Shown: positions 16,030-25,173 of the stretch, piece after piece
How positions within the stretch are numbered: the first letter of the stretch is position 1
How the letters are laid out: each line of letters begins with the position of its first letter
Source: Chitinophaga sp. GbtcB8
Lineage (GTDB): Bacteria > Bacteroidota > Bacteroidia > Chitinophagales > Chitinophagaceae
DNA: 64,000 nt
Direction: 5' to 3'
NCBI RefSeq assembly: GCF_019091455.1
Contig: NZ_JAGXJN010000020.1
Coordinates: forward strand, 17,623-81,622
Program-made: the position numbers and the translations under genes
The notes under the pieces: generated by a model
The model's input: only the letters and a program-made list of their open reading frames with translations
Database searches by the model: none
Told to the model about the DNA's origin: nothing

Positions 16030-17574
16030 ATGGAAACAGTATCTCTGTCCAGCCCGGCCGGCAAGTGGATCATGGTGTCAACCATTATGGCTTCTGCAAT
16101 GGCTTTTATTGATGCTACGGCCTTAAACGTGGTATTACCTTCCATTCAAAAAAGTCTGGATGCCAGCGGTACAGACCTGTTCTGGATCCTGAACGCCTAT
16201 CTTTTAATGCTGTCGGCCTTAATGCTGATCGGCGGTTCCCTGGGCGATAAGCTGGGGCGTAAGAAGATCTTTATGGCCGGCATTTTTATTTTCATTGCCG
16301 GCTCAGCTGCCTGCGGTATTTCGGGGACTGTAACGCTGCTGATCATTTTCAGGATGTTACAGGGTATTGGCGGTGCGCTCATGATACCGGGCAGCCTTTC
16401 GCTTATTTCTTCCTCCATTCATGAAAAGGAGCGGGGTAAGGCTATTGGTACCTGGTCGGCCTTTACTACGGTGGTAACCCTTGGCGGGCCGGTGCTGGGT
16501 GGGGCTTTGGCCGATGCCGGTTACTGGCGTTATATCTTTTTTATTAACGTCCCTATTGGTATTGCGGCGCTGATCATTCTCTGGAAACTGGTAAAAGAGA
16601 ACCGGGAGCAGGCGGCAGATCATACGCTGGATTATGCGGGCGCTGTGGCTATTATGCTGGGCCTGGCCTTGTTCACCTTTGGTTTTCTGCGGATGCCTGC
16701 AGTGGGCTGGCTGCACTGGCAGGTATATTCATCGCTGGGAGTGGGGCTGTTATTGCTGGTGGTATTTATTGTTATTGAGCAGAAAAGCAAACACCCCATG
16801 ATGCCCCTAAGCTTGTTTGCTAACCTTACGTTTTCAGGGGCTAACCTGCTTACCTTTTTTCTGTATGCCGGTTTGGGCGCAGGTATGCTGTTCCTTTCCC
16901 TGAACCTGGTGCAGGTGCAGGGGTACGACCAGCTGCAATCCGGCTTAACCTTTTTACCCTTTACTATTTTAATGGTATTTGTAGCCCGCTTTGCCGGCAG
17001 CCTGGCTGATAAATATGGTCCCCGTTTACTGCTTACCATTGGGCCGGCCCTGGCGGGATTGGGGCTGCTGTTGTTATCTTTTGTGAAACAAACAGCCGGG
17101 CCATCTGCTTATTTTACTACATTCTTTCCCGGGATCCTTATTTTAGGTTTGGGCATGTCCTTTACCGTGGCGCCGCTTACTGCTACGGTAATGGGAGCGG
17201 TGAACCCTCATTTTTCCGGTACTGCTTCGGGGGTTAATAATGCACTGTCGCGTATTTCCGGCGTTTTTGCCAATGCTATTTTTGGTGCGCTGGCCGTGGT
17301 GCTTTTTTCAGGCGCATTACAAAAGGAGCTTACACAGGTGCAGCTGAGCGATCAGTCAAAACAAGCGGTTATGCAGCAGGCCATGGAGCTGGGCAATGCG
17401 AAGGCACCGGCCGCGCTGCAGGGCAGTGATAAAGAAAAGGTGCAGACGTTTTACCATGAGAGTTTTATAGCGGCTTACGGCAAAATTATGCGTATAGCGG
17501 CTTTGCTGGGTTTTGCAGGAGCTGCGGTAGGTTTTGTGCTTATCAGGAATAGTGTGGTGAAGAAAACGGCCTAA
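16030..17574 (+). CDS. DHA2-family (EmrB/QacA-type) MFS drug exporter, 14 TM
   Basis: 514 residues with about fourteen hydrophobic segments. Motif C-like and A-like stretches are visible: MAFIDATALNVVLPSIQKSL near 25, GGSLGDKLGRKKIF near 68-81 (loop 2-3), and GGPVLGGALADAGYWRYIFFINVPIG near 155-180. Proton-driven efflux of toxic compounds across the inner membrane is the family role; the substrate is unknown. It converges with the FAD-enzyme gene at a 5-bp gap. Lying divergent from the sigma/AhpD/DGPF trio, it could be part of the same stress response, but no shared operator was found. Confidence 0.9.
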   Translation: METVSLSSPAGKWIMVSTIMASAMAFIDATALNVVLPSIQKSLDASGTDLFWILNAYLLMLSALMLIGGSLGDKLGRKKIFMAGIFIFIAGSAACGISGTVTLLIIFRMLQGIGGALMIPGSLSLISSSIHEKERGKAIGTWSAFTTVVTLGGPVLGGALADAGYWRYIFFINVPIGIAALIILWKLVKENREQAADHTLDYAGAVAIMLGLALFTFGFLRMPAVGWLHWQVYSSLGVGLLLLVVFIVIEQKSKHPMMPLSLFANLTFSGANLLTFFLYAGLGAGMLFLSLNLVQVQGYDQLQSGLTFLPFTILMVFVARFAGSLADKYGPRLLLTIGPALAGLGLLLLSFVKQTAGPSAYFTTFFPGILILGLGMSFTVAPLTATVMGAVNPHFSGTASGVNNALSRISGVFANAIFGALAVVLFSGALQKELTQVQLSDQSKQAVMQQAMELGNAKAPAALQGSDKEKVQTFYHESFIAAYGKIMRIAALLGFAGAAVGFVLIRNSVVKKTA

Positions 17575-17579
17575 CCTGG

Positions 17580-19061
17580 TCAGCACTGCCGCTGAATAAG
17601 GATATCCTTTTCCCAGAGGAACAGGGCCATTGAGGCTGCATCCTTATAGGTTGTTATTTTACTCCACTCATCTATAATACTGCCAAGGGTAGCATTGCTG
17701 CCGGTCTTGATCAGTAAGGGCGATATTTCAATAGCTGCCAGGTAAGCAATTTCTTCTTCCAGGTTTGGATGCCGGATCCCTTTTTTGATCTGCACAGTAT
17801 CATTTACTATGCAAGGCACATCCTGGTAGGTAAGGGCAGGAGACAGCTGCACCGGCTCATGCCACAGCCGGCGTATCGCTTCCGCTCCGTAGGAACCGTG
17901 CTGCCTGGCAGCTGTTTTTTGTACCGGCGTTTGGGTAAAACGGCCGTATAACTTTTGATGAAAGTCTGTACAAATATCTTTTCTTAAAATAAACGGTGTA
18001 GCCCGTTCTTTCCAGAAAGCATGCTCATTCGTGTAAGCATGCGCGTAATAATCAGCATTCCAGTGTGCATGAGTAACTACTGCATCTATTAATTTTTTTT
18101 CATAGAACGCTTGCGCAAGCTGTTCATCACCCAGCCTTAATACGGTATTCACCGCAATGGCCGCCTGCAGCGAAAAACGCATGGCTTTCTCTACACCTGA
18201 GGAGGAGAGCGGGTCTAAAGTGAAGGCGGCTTCCCCTAAACGTATGTAACGCCTGTCCCATGGAAAACGATGTACGTAGTTGGATACCACACAGGCTCCT
18301 ATGTCCCGTGCTTGCCAGTTTTGAACAATGGAGCGGAAGAGCTGCGTTTTATCCAATGTGTGCCCAAATACATCTGCAATGGCGCCGGGCCTGATCTTAA
18401 CAGGGTTCATAAATGACAGGATCCTGAACCGCTGATCCGGCATAGGGGAGCCCCATGTCCAGCCGGCAGTCCTGGCTTCTATCAGTGTTTCATTAGGCAT
18501 TTGCTGTGCGGGTGTATAGGCCCATAGGGCAAGCGTGGGCGGGGCGGTGGTTATGCGCCGCTCATGGTCTGTACTGCTACGCCCGCGTGCATCCAGCAAA
18601 AAGGTTGCAGTAAGATGTGTAACAGTCTTGCCCGTTTGTACCTGTGCGCTCCATTTGCCATCGTCCAACCACAGCTTGTGATTAAGCCAGGCTGGCTGAA
18701 ACAGGTGTAAGCCCCGTTCTACGGCCAGCTCCAGCAGGTCTTTATCCAGCAAACCTCTGTTTACCATTATACCGGGGCCGCGTTGTTGTGCGCTGATGTT
18801 TTGTGCGGTGCTGCTTTCCCATATTACTTTAGCAGGCAGCTGTTGCAGGTAATTGTGCCGGCTAAGCAAATGGCCTGCCTGCAGGTATTCAAATATGTTC
18901 CGGATACCGGGGGATAGTGATTCGCCTATCTGCGGCCTGGGAAAATTTTCTTTTTCTACCAGCGCTACCCGGTAACCAAGGCTTAGCAGGCGTAAGGCAG
19001 CGCAGGTACCTGCAGGGCCGCCGCCAATGATCAATACATCAAACGTGTTTTCGGAATGCAT
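17580..19061 (-). CDS. FAD-dependent monooxygenase/halogenase-like enzyme (LodB/QhpG-like candidate)
   Basis: 493 residues. N-terminal Rossmann GGGPAG (13-18), an acidic FAD-ribose end (ALVEKENF, about 33-40), the GESLSP motif (46-51) of halogenase-type flavoproteins, and the second FAD motif GEAAFTLDPLSSSGV near 294-308. The WxW motif at 201-203 (GWTWGSP) is a variant of the halogenase WxWxIP. It could be read as a tryptophan halogenase. However, as last gene of an operon with a LodA-like protein, the closer role is that of LodB or QhpG: hydroxylating a protein tryptophan on the way to a tryptophylquinone. That role is inference from context. It starts 2 bp after the radical SAM stop. Confidence 0.75.
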   Translation of the reverse strand: MHSENTFDVLIIGGGPAGTCAALRLLSLGYRVALVEKENFPRPQIGESLSPGIRNIFEYLQAGHLLSRHNYLQQLPAKVIWESSTAQNISAQQRGPGIMVNRGLLDKDLLELAVERGLHLFQPAWLNHKLWLDDGKWSAQVQTGKTVTHLTATFLLDARGRSSTDHERRITTAPPTLALWAYTPAQQMPNETLIEARTAGWTWGSPMPDQRFRILSFMNPVKIRPGAIADVFGHTLDKTQLFRSIVQNWQARDIGACVVSNYVHRFPWDRRYIRLGEAAFTLDPLSSSGVEKAMRFSLQAAIAVNTVLRLGDEQLAQAFYEKKLIDAVVTHAHWNADYYAHAYTNEHAFWKERATPFILRKDICTDFHQKLYGRFTQTPVQKTAARQHGSYGAEAIRRLWHEPVQLSPALTYQDVPCIVNDTVQIKKGIRHPNLEEEIAYLAAIEISPLLIKTGSNATLGSIIDEWSKITTYKDAASMALFLWEKDILIQRQC

Positions 19062-19063
19062 AA

Positions 19064-20440
19064 CTATTTATACCAATGAGGGGCTAATCTTGTAATTCTT
19101 GCATGTGCCTGTATGGTGTAATGCAGCCATCCACGAATGTAGTCACAGGCGGTACGTCCTTTTTCCAGCACTTCATGATGGCAGCCGCCACCGCAAAGGT
19201 ATCTTGCCCAGCACTGGCTGCAGGGTTGCTGCTGGTGCACATGGCGTGAAGCCAGCCAGTTGTTCTGCAGCGTATGGTCTACCCCGTTATCCAGGCTGCC
19301 CATACGGCCGGCGGGTTCATTTACAAAACGGTGGCAGGCTGCCAGCTCACCGTCTGCAGATACGCCCATATACCCTGCGCCTGCGCCACAGGGATATGGA
19401 CGGTGCGTGCCTTTGGCTATTTCTTTGAGGGCGTTTACCATATTCAGAAAGGGAAAGCGTTTGCCTGCCAGCACATGCTGTTCAAACAAAAGCCCGCAGG
19501 TTATCATGCCTTGCAGCATTTGCTCCAGGTCTTGCTGTGTCATTTCACCCTGCCCGTTGCTGGACCGTAATAACGGTGAAAACCCTACGCTGTGGAAGCC
19601 CATCCCAATAAATTCCTGCAGGGTTTGTGCAAGATCCATGTTCAACGGGGTAACGGTTACCCGTGCAGATACCTGCATTTTCCGTTGTATTTGCAGCAGG
19701 GGCTGTATGTTCTTTATTATTTGCGCGTAGGTGCCGCTGCCGTTCTTTAAAGGCCGTAAACGGTCGTGCTGCTCACCTATGCCATCTAAGCTGATGGTGA
19801 CTGCAAAGCCGTGCTGCTCAAAGAAGGCGGCATCATCTGCTTTCAGCAGTGTACCGTTGGTGGTAATGGAAAAATTAACCTGTACATTTTTTAGCTTACC
19901 CTGCTCACTGGCATACTGCGTGGCTTCCCGCAGCGCTTTACGGTTTACCAGCGGCTCGCCGCCTAAAAAGGTAAGCTGCACTTTGCTGCCTGCAGTGCAA
20001 TCAGCCAGTAAAAGATCAATGGATCTTTTAGCGGTGGTTAGCGGCATGTTCCTGGTAGGTCCGCCAAAATCGCCCTGGTCTGCGTAACAATAGGCGCAGC
20101 CCATATTGCATTTCTGGGCAATAGCCAGGGAAAGTGCGTAGGTCTTTGGATTTTTTAAAGGCGTATCATCAATGGCCGGCGGTGCATCCAGGCCCAGTGC
20201 AGCCAGGGTAGCTGTAATGGCTGCTTCATTTTTTTGTTCCTGTAGTTGTTTTAATGTTGCTGCTGTTTCATCGTTTATACTATGCAGGCGGCTGCCATTG
20301 GCAAGGAACAGCTGTGTAGTGCTTCCTGCAGGCACCAGGTGCATCTGTGGTGAGTAAGGCTTTGAATGCGTAGCTACATGGTAAGCTAATTCACCGGCCA
20401 TTACGGCCAGTGAATCAGCTTGTAAAAGTGTAGGGGTCAT
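19064..20440 (-). CDS. Radical SAM/SPASM peptide-modifying maturase
   Basis: 458 residues. The radical SAM cluster is C111-x3-C115-x2-C118 (QKCNMGCAYCYA), followed by LTFLGGEPL (SAM binding, 156-164) and SITTNGTLL. A C-terminal SPASM region carries C351, C369, C407, C410, C416, C420 and C432 (CSQCWARYLCGGGC at 407-420), enough for two auxiliary [4Fe-4S] clusters. Residues about 40-90 (QLFLANGSRLHSINDETAATLKQL) look like the small PqqD/RRE-type substrate-binding module of such maturases. Closest in layout to QhpD-type enzymes, which form thioether links in quinohemoprotein amine dehydrogenase. Its ATG overlaps the LodA-like stop by 4 bp, so translation is coupled and that protein is the likely substrate. 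Confidence 0.85.
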   Translation of the reverse strand: MTPTLLQADSLAVMAGELAYHVATHSKPYSPQMHLVPAGSTTQLFLANGSRLHSINDETAATLKQLQEQKNEAAITATLAALGLDAPPAIDDTPLKNPKTYALSLAIAQKCNMGCAYCYADQGDFGGPTRNMPLTTAKRSIDLLLADCTAGSKVQLTFLGGEPLVNRKALREATQYASEQGKLKNVQVNFSITTNGTLLKADDAAFFEQHGFAVTISLDGIGEQHDRLRPLKNGSGTYAQIIKNIQPLLQIQRKMQVSARVTVTPLNMDLAQTLQEFIGMGFHSVGFSPLLRSSNGQGEMTQQDLEQMLQGMITCGLLFEQHVLAGKRFPFLNMVNALKEIAKGTHRPYPCGAGAGYMGVSADGELAACHRFVNEPAGRMGSLDNGVDHTLQNNWLASRHVHQQQPCSQCWARYLCGGGCHHEVLEKGRTACDYIRGWLHYTIQAHARITRLAPHWYK

Positions 20441-22854
20441 GGGTTTCCGTTTGATTTGGTGGAAGCGGATACCGGGCGTTCAGCAGCCGGGCTGCCTGTA
20501 ATGTGAGCGTTGGGCGTAGCCTGCTTACCGTTACCAACGTCATGGCCATTTCCATTTCCGTTTGACGCTACTGATGTAATAACTGCAGGCAGCGGGTTGC
20601 TTGCCAGTGCATCACGTCCGTTGATAATAAAATTCAGCTCGCCTTCCCAGTTTTTGAAAAGATCATCGTATGAAACCAGCCGGGTATCTACCCGGTTATC
20701 CGGTACATAATTGCCGGTACGCCGTTTGGAGAGCCACATATCGCCTTTACTGAGGCCATTCTCCCCGGGTTCCACATTCACATAATCCGGCCGGCTGGCA
20801 GCCCAGTAATAACAGGCACATTCGCGGTAATCATTTTGCCAGGGCGCACATAAGCCATGGGTAAGCTCACCGGGCATTACCATGTTCTCTGAAATTTCCG
20901 CCCTACCTGCCCTGAAAAAGTTATTTACAGTGAGTGCAAATTCCGGGTACCTGGTTTTATCTGCCAGGTCTACTTTTGTAACCATTACGGGCAGGGGCGC
21001 AGGGCCACTTGTGAATTGTGCTTTTACAACATCCCCGGCTTTCAGGTTTAGTCCGGCAATGAGGTTAGACCATTCCATGAATACGGCACCGCTGGGGTTA
21101 TCGGAGGTGGCTAAAGGAACATTTTCGCCCCCGGGAAATACGGGGCCTACTCCGCGTACCATGGTGGTGGAGCCGTTAACCGCTACCAGCCGCCGGCCTG
21201 CTAACTGATTCTGCGTGGTGTCTTCCAGCACATAGTTATCGTTCTCACTCAGGATGATCTCTTTAAAGGTGCGCCGCCATAAATTCCTGAAATCAAATTC
21301 CAATCCCGGGAAGCAGTTGGAGATGGCAGCCCTGGGCAGCACGCTGTAAGGGTTGCCTGCGCCACGGTAAAACAGCTGCGCCGTAAGGTTACCGGCCTTT
21401 AAAGGATCGCCCAGGCCAGGGTAATTGTTTTTTATACTTTCATTATCCTGGAACAGGGCGCTTGCTGCGGCCTTTATAACGGTGTTGATTGTACGATAAG
21501 TAAGGGTAAGCGCCCTGCCATCGGCGCCCCGCATAAGGCCCGGCATTTTGCGGCGCTCCGTATCTGAAAGGTTGCCTATCTTATCGGGCCTGCGCAGCGC
21601 ATCGGCAAACCAGGCAGCAGCACCGGTGCTTAAACCGTTAAACACTCTTTCATGTAAGGTGCGCAGCGCCAGGTTATCTACCAGGGAGCCGGCCATAATA
21701 GGCTCAAACAAACGGCCCAGGTCATTCGTGTCCTGCCTTACCATGGTGCTGGCTACATTTTCCCTGCCGTTAATGGGATTGCCGTTCATTACAGCCGTGT
21801 TCATAAGTGTAATGGATTCAAATGCACGGCGTACAATCTCTTCTGCTTCTTCAATAGGCACTTCCCCTTCAATGTCAGTACCCTTCAGTATTTGCTCCAG
21901 CTCATCAGACACGGCGCGGATGGGCAGTATATCCGGTGCAAAGGCGGGTGGTCCTGCACAGATATGCACAATAGAACCCAGCTCAGGCCCTGCATCATAA
22001 TTGCCGTCCTTTGCCAGCACGGCCATTACGCTGCCATCACATTCATCATCCAGGTAACCCCAGCTGATATGGTTGCCGGCTGCATCATCATAACCGGCAA
22101 AGATCTGCGCAGGCATGGTGTAGGTGGCGTTAAAGGAAGACGACTCCGAATACCCCCACCATTTTCCTTTGCTTTTATCATAAAGGATCATCGAGGGATC
22201 AGTAATGATAGGATCATCTACCGGATCTTCGCCTGCTGTTTCAATCCTTTTTAAAGAAGAGCCATATACTTTCCCGCCGGCAGGTGTGAAGCGGAATCTT
22301 AATCCGGGAAATTCGTCAGAGGGTGCAATGGCCTGCACCGTGCCCAGGGGTAAGGTTTTTTCAGGTAAAAAATTTTCGCAGGTGGCCTGCAGGGGATGTA
22401 CTTCATTATCCCGGATGTTAAGTACTTCTGCATGGATCTTATCCTTTTCATCACCGGTTCTGCGGTACAGCTTTAAGTTGCCCACAAACACACTCCACCT
22501 GATATCTTTCAGGGTATACCCTGCTTTATCAAGCAGCGCTGCGGTTACAGGCACCAGCGTATCCGGTGCATCATCTGTAATAGCAAACAATTCCAGGAAA
22601 GGCGCTACCGGGCGTATGGTGCCGTTCTTGGAGGCAGTGGAAGCAGCATCTTTGAAGATGATCTCTGCAGGGATAGTTGCTGTTACCTGGTGCGTATCTT
22701 TATCTACGGTAAATGTTTCCAGGGGAAGGATCTCCCGGAAACCAACCGGTTTATTCTTAGGAACAACCAGGTCATAAGCAGCTACCGGAATGGGAGAGGA
22801 GCCCAGCCGGCCAATAGCTACCGGCGGCAGTATGCGGAGTTCTTTGATTTGCAT
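20437..22854 (-). CDS. LodA/GoxA-like putative CTQ-dependent oxidase
   Basis: 805 residues, no signal peptide. The N-terminus (RILPPVAIGRLGSSP) and the C-terminal block CAPWQNDYRECACYYWAASRPD (669-690 in part) match the LodA/GoxA family of amino-acid oxidases, whose cofactor is cysteine tryptophylquinone built from the enzyme's own Cys and Trp. By position the quinone pair would be C514 (ISNCFPGLE) and W684 (YYWAASRPD). The loop after C514 is shorter than in LodA as I remember it, so the assignment is provisional. Only seven cysteines occur (159, 272, 299, 514, 669, 679, 681), three next to W672/W684. An unusual Asn/Gly-rich tail (about 764-805) ends it. Likely product: H2O2 plus ammonia from an amine or amino acid. 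Confidence 0.75.
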   Translation of the reverse strand: MQIKELRILPPVAIGRLGSSPIPVAAYDLVVPKNKPVGFREILPLETFTVDKDTHQVTATIPAEIIFKDAASTASKNGTIRPVAPFLELFAITDDAPDTLVPVTAALLDKAGYTLKDIRWSVFVGNLKLYRRTGDEKDKIHAEVLNIRDNEVHPLQATCENFLPEKTLPLGTVQAIAPSDEFPGLRFRFTPAGGKVYGSSLKRIETAGEDPVDDPIITDPSMILYDKSKGKWWGYSESSSFNATYTMPAQIFAGYDDAAGNHISWGYLDDECDGSVMAVLAKDGNYDAGPELGSIVHICAGPPAFAPDILPIRAVSDELEQILKGTDIEGEVPIEEAEEIVRRAFESITLMNTAVMNGNPINGRENVASTMVRQDTNDLGRLFEPIMAGSLVDNLALRTLHERVFNGLSTGAAAWFADALRRPDKIGNLSDTERRKMPGLMRGADGRALTLTYRTINTVIKAAASALFQDNESIKNNYPGLGDPLKAGNLTAQLFYRGAGNPYSVLPRAAISNCFPGLEFDFRNLWRRTFKEIILSENDNYVLEDTTQNQLAGRRLVAVNGSTTMVRGVGPVFPGGENVPLATSDNPSGAVFMEWSNLIAGLNLKAGDVVKAQFTSGPAPLPVMVTKVDLADKTRYPEFALTVNNFFRAGRAEISENMVMPGELTHGLCAPWQNDYRECACYYWAASRPDYVNVEPGENGLSKGDMWLSKRRTGNYVPDNRVDTRLVSYDDLFKNWEGELNFIINGRDALASNPLPAVITSVASNGNGNGHDVGNGKQATPNAHITGSPAAERPVSASTKSNGNP

Positions 22855-22872
22855 AAATTTTTTTTAGAGTAA

Positions 22873-24465
22873 TTAGTGACAAACAGTAGCTTCAGTCATT
22901 TCATCTATCAGCTGCAAAAGCTGTTGATCTGCTTCACGCAGGGAATAGAGGTAACGGTGGTGCTGCTCTTTTGTAGTGGACAACAATGTTTGAATCACTG
23001 CTGCAGATGCCTGTATAAGATCTTTATGGGCACGCCACCTGTTATGCTCACCCATGGGTAAGGTAAGGGTGTATGGGATGAGGAAGGGAGGACCTGCAAA
23101 TTTACCAGTATCCTGGCTGGTAAGCGGTAGCTGTACCAATACAGAAGATATGCTCCGCAGGTTATACATTTCACCGAAGGTGGAATTGATGATCATACCA
23201 CGGGGTGAGATAGCGCCTGCATTATTGGCGCCGTTATCCAGCAGAAAGCTGTGTGTAAGAAAGTTTAATAACATGCGGTAGCGGATGTTGAGCAAATGTG
23301 CCCAGTTCACTGCTTCCGGGTTGGTAATGTGCTCAATATCTTCATCAGCTACCTGTCCTTCTGATGGGGATGCATCCGGGTCATCGGTGCCGCTTTGTAT
23401 TTCAGGATTGGTAGCTACATTCCGGGAAGGGTACCATGTAGCTTCATCCTTTATGGTATCCCGCATATCTGTGTACACGTTAAGAAAGCGCTCAAAGTGT
23501 GATGGCTGTGCGCTTTCCTGGTTAGTAGCCTCACCCTGTTCTGCTATTTCCGACAGGGCGTTATAAGCATCATCCCTGCTGGCCAGCGGCATTACCAGTA
23601 CGTCCGGGCTTCCCTTAGGACTTCCATGCATGGCATTGCCCCGCTGTCCGCCCGCGTAACCGCGTCCCCATTCATCGAACTTAGCCTGTAAGGGATATGT
23701 GTCTGCCTGAAAAGCGCTATCACAAATAATGGCAGGATCGTTAATGTATTTCAGCAGCACTTCAAACAAAGCGCCTACTGTATTGGGGTGCGGTGTTTGC
23801 AGCTGCACGCGCGCCTTGATCTCTTCTGCAAGCTCACTGCCTTCATCCAGCCATTTCTGCGGCGCTTCCGCATATACGTATTTAGCCAGGGAGTCCAGTG
23901 TTAATCTTTCCAGCTTAAAAGGGAAGGGATAAAAAGGCGTGTCCCATGGATAATCCTGTCTTTCAAAATGCAATGGCGCTCCTATGAGCTTTAACACATT
24001 TTGTACAGATACAAAGTGGCCCATTTCTTCCTTGGCAATACCTAAAATTACTTCCTGCCAGCTGCGTACCTTATCCTGGTGTTCTGCCGGAACCTGCGGC
24101 CCGCCTAAGCTGTAGGCTGCATAAAGATACTGCAGCATAAGCCCATGCTCTATTTCAGCATCAATACATAACAGGAAGCTTACGTAATCCTTACCATTAA
24201 ATTCAGGGGGAACGGGAAGAAATTCATCTTCATTGATCGCTGTTTCCTCAGGGGCGGTGGCAGCATAATTCACTGTTTTTATGCCTTTCAGGTTTCCATT
24301 GTTAGCGGCGGCTTTAATGCGCGCTGCCTTTAAATTGTTAATTTCGGCTCTCTTGAAAACAGGGCCAAGATAACGTTCGTAGTTGCGTTGCATTGAGGGT
24401 CGTATTTGGTTAATAATTGCCTGGAGTTGAAAATCACATGTGTGGCTGTAATACTGATAAGGCAT
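22873..24465 (-). CDS. Large ferritin-like protein (VioB/RebD-like ferritin domain)
   Basis: 530 residues, first gene of the leftward operon. Residues about 90-200 contain a ferritin-like four-helix signature: DAEIEHGLMLQYLYAAYSL (102-120) with E104/E106, and GIAKEEMGHF (142-151) with E146/E147 and H150. These carboxylate and ExxH ligands suit a di-metal site. NVLKLIGAPLHFERQDYP after it is typical of the PF12902-type ferritin-like domain seen in VioB, RebD and similar iminophenylpyruvate dimer synthases. The C-terminal half is helical and of unknown type. In this operon it may be an oxidase partner, a peroxide-handling protein or another tailoring enzyme; sequence does not decide. Confidence 0.7.
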   Translation of the reverse strand: MPYQYYSHTCDFQLQAIINQIRPSMQRNYERYLGPVFKRAEINNLKAARIKAAANNGNLKGIKTVNYAATAPEETAINEDEFLPVPPEFNGKDYVSFLLCIDAEIEHGLMLQYLYAAYSLGGPQVPAEHQDKVRSWQEVILGIAKEEMGHFVSVQNVLKLIGAPLHFERQDYPWDTPFYPFPFKLERLTLDSLAKYVYAEAPQKWLDEGSELAEEIKARVQLQTPHPNTVGALFEVLLKYINDPAIICDSAFQADTYPLQAKFDEWGRGYAGGQRGNAMHGSPKGSPDVLVMPLASRDDAYNALSEIAEQGEATNQESAQPSHFERFLNVYTDMRDTIKDEATWYPSRNVATNPEIQSGTDDPDASPSEGQVADEDIEHITNPEAVNWAHLLNIRYRMLLNFLTHSFLLDNGANNAGAISPRGMIINSTFGEMYNLRSISSVLVQLPLTSQDTGKFAGPPFLIPYTLTLPMGEHNRWRAHKDLIQASAAVIQTLLSTTKEQHHRYLYSLREADQQLLQLIDEMTEATVCH

Positions 24466-24777
24466 TACAGGGTATTCATAGTTACGTGGTGCGAATAGTT
24501 ATTTTGTGTTAAGCTTTCTTATCCGATGATTATCTGAGTGTTTTAAAGGTAGCGACTTTTTTTTGAGCTGTCAAAATGAAATTTTAGATAGGAGATTGTA
24601 AATATATAATTGGATTGTTTTATTGTAAATATTTGCAGCGGCATTTTTAAAGGGATATTATAAGGTAGAAAATTGCAGCTGCCGGATTGAAAAGAGCCGG
24701 ATGCAGCTAAATAATTTTTTTCATGTACTGCTATTTTCAGAAATAAGTAGTAGATTGGTATGTAAAAATTTATTTAT
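24466..24777. promoter_or_regulatory. 312-bp divergent intergenic region of the quinoprotein operon
   Basis: No gene fits here. The region is AT-rich and should hold the promoter of the ferritin-like/LodA operon (leftward) and of the small membrane protein (rightward). Visible features are a repeated ATTGTAAATAT (24595-24605 and 24622-24632, 27 bp apart) and a hairpin with a T-run at 24677-24721. No clear TAnnTTTG box was found on either strand. Confidence 0.4.
24677..24708 (+). terminator. Orphan terminator-like hairpin
   Basis: AGCTGCCGG (24677-24685) pairs with CCGGATGCAGCT (24697-24708), with a two-base bulge, and is followed by a T-run at 24714-24721. On the plus strand it has the shape of an intrinsic terminator but no upstream rightward gene. 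It could end a small RNA or act as an attenuator for the gene at 24778. Confidence 0.4.
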
Positions 24778-25122
24778 ATGAAAAGCAGGGTAGCCAGGAA
24801 GTTCGTGGAATATGTGTGTAACAACTACATTGGTAATTTTTTAGGGTTTGCGATCGGGATGGCGTCTACCCGGCTGGTATCGCACTTCTTCACTACCCGC
24901 AGTATCCGCAACCTTTGGGGGCTTACAGCCCATAAAACTGTAGTGGATAAACATACCTACAGCACTATGGAATGGGTGATCTCTGTTGTGATAGGCTTCC
25001 TGGTATTTGAGATCGTTTCCAAATGGCTGGGAAAGAAGATGAGTGAAATATTCCCGAAGTATAAACTAACGCGGTGGATGGTAGAGGAGCAGGAAGAGAA
25101 GAAAAAGGAAGCGGTGGGTTGA
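24778..25122 (+). CDS. Small two-TM protein of unknown function
   Basis: 114 residues, not recognised. Hydrophobic segments near 17-35 (YIGNFLGFAIGMASTRLV) and 63-83 (TMEWVISVVIGFLVFEIVS) are separated by a basic loop with HFFTTRSIRNLW. The C-terminus is highly charged (WMVEEQEEKKKEAVG) and probably cytoplasmic. The ATG at 24778 follows an AT-rich leader, as usual for Bacteroidota. It is divergent from the quinoprotein operon; there is no evidence that it belongs to it. Codon pattern and open length support a real gene. Confidence 0.6.
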   Translation: MKSRVARKFVEYVCNNYIGNFLGFAIGMASTRLVSHFFTTRSIRNLWGLTAHKTVVDKHTYSTMEWVISVVIGFLVFEIVSKWLGKKMSEIFPKYKLTRWMVEEQEEKKKEAVG

Positions 25123-25173
25123 TCATTAGGCCTTCTGCAAGCCACAACATTATTTAAATACCTCACCCTAAGA

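Noticed and set aside
17580..19061. The FAD enzyme as a natural-product tryptophan halogenase
   Set aside because: The WxWxIP motif is only partly matched and the neighbours are a quinoprotein and its maturase, so a protein-tryptophan-modifying role is preferred; not excluded.
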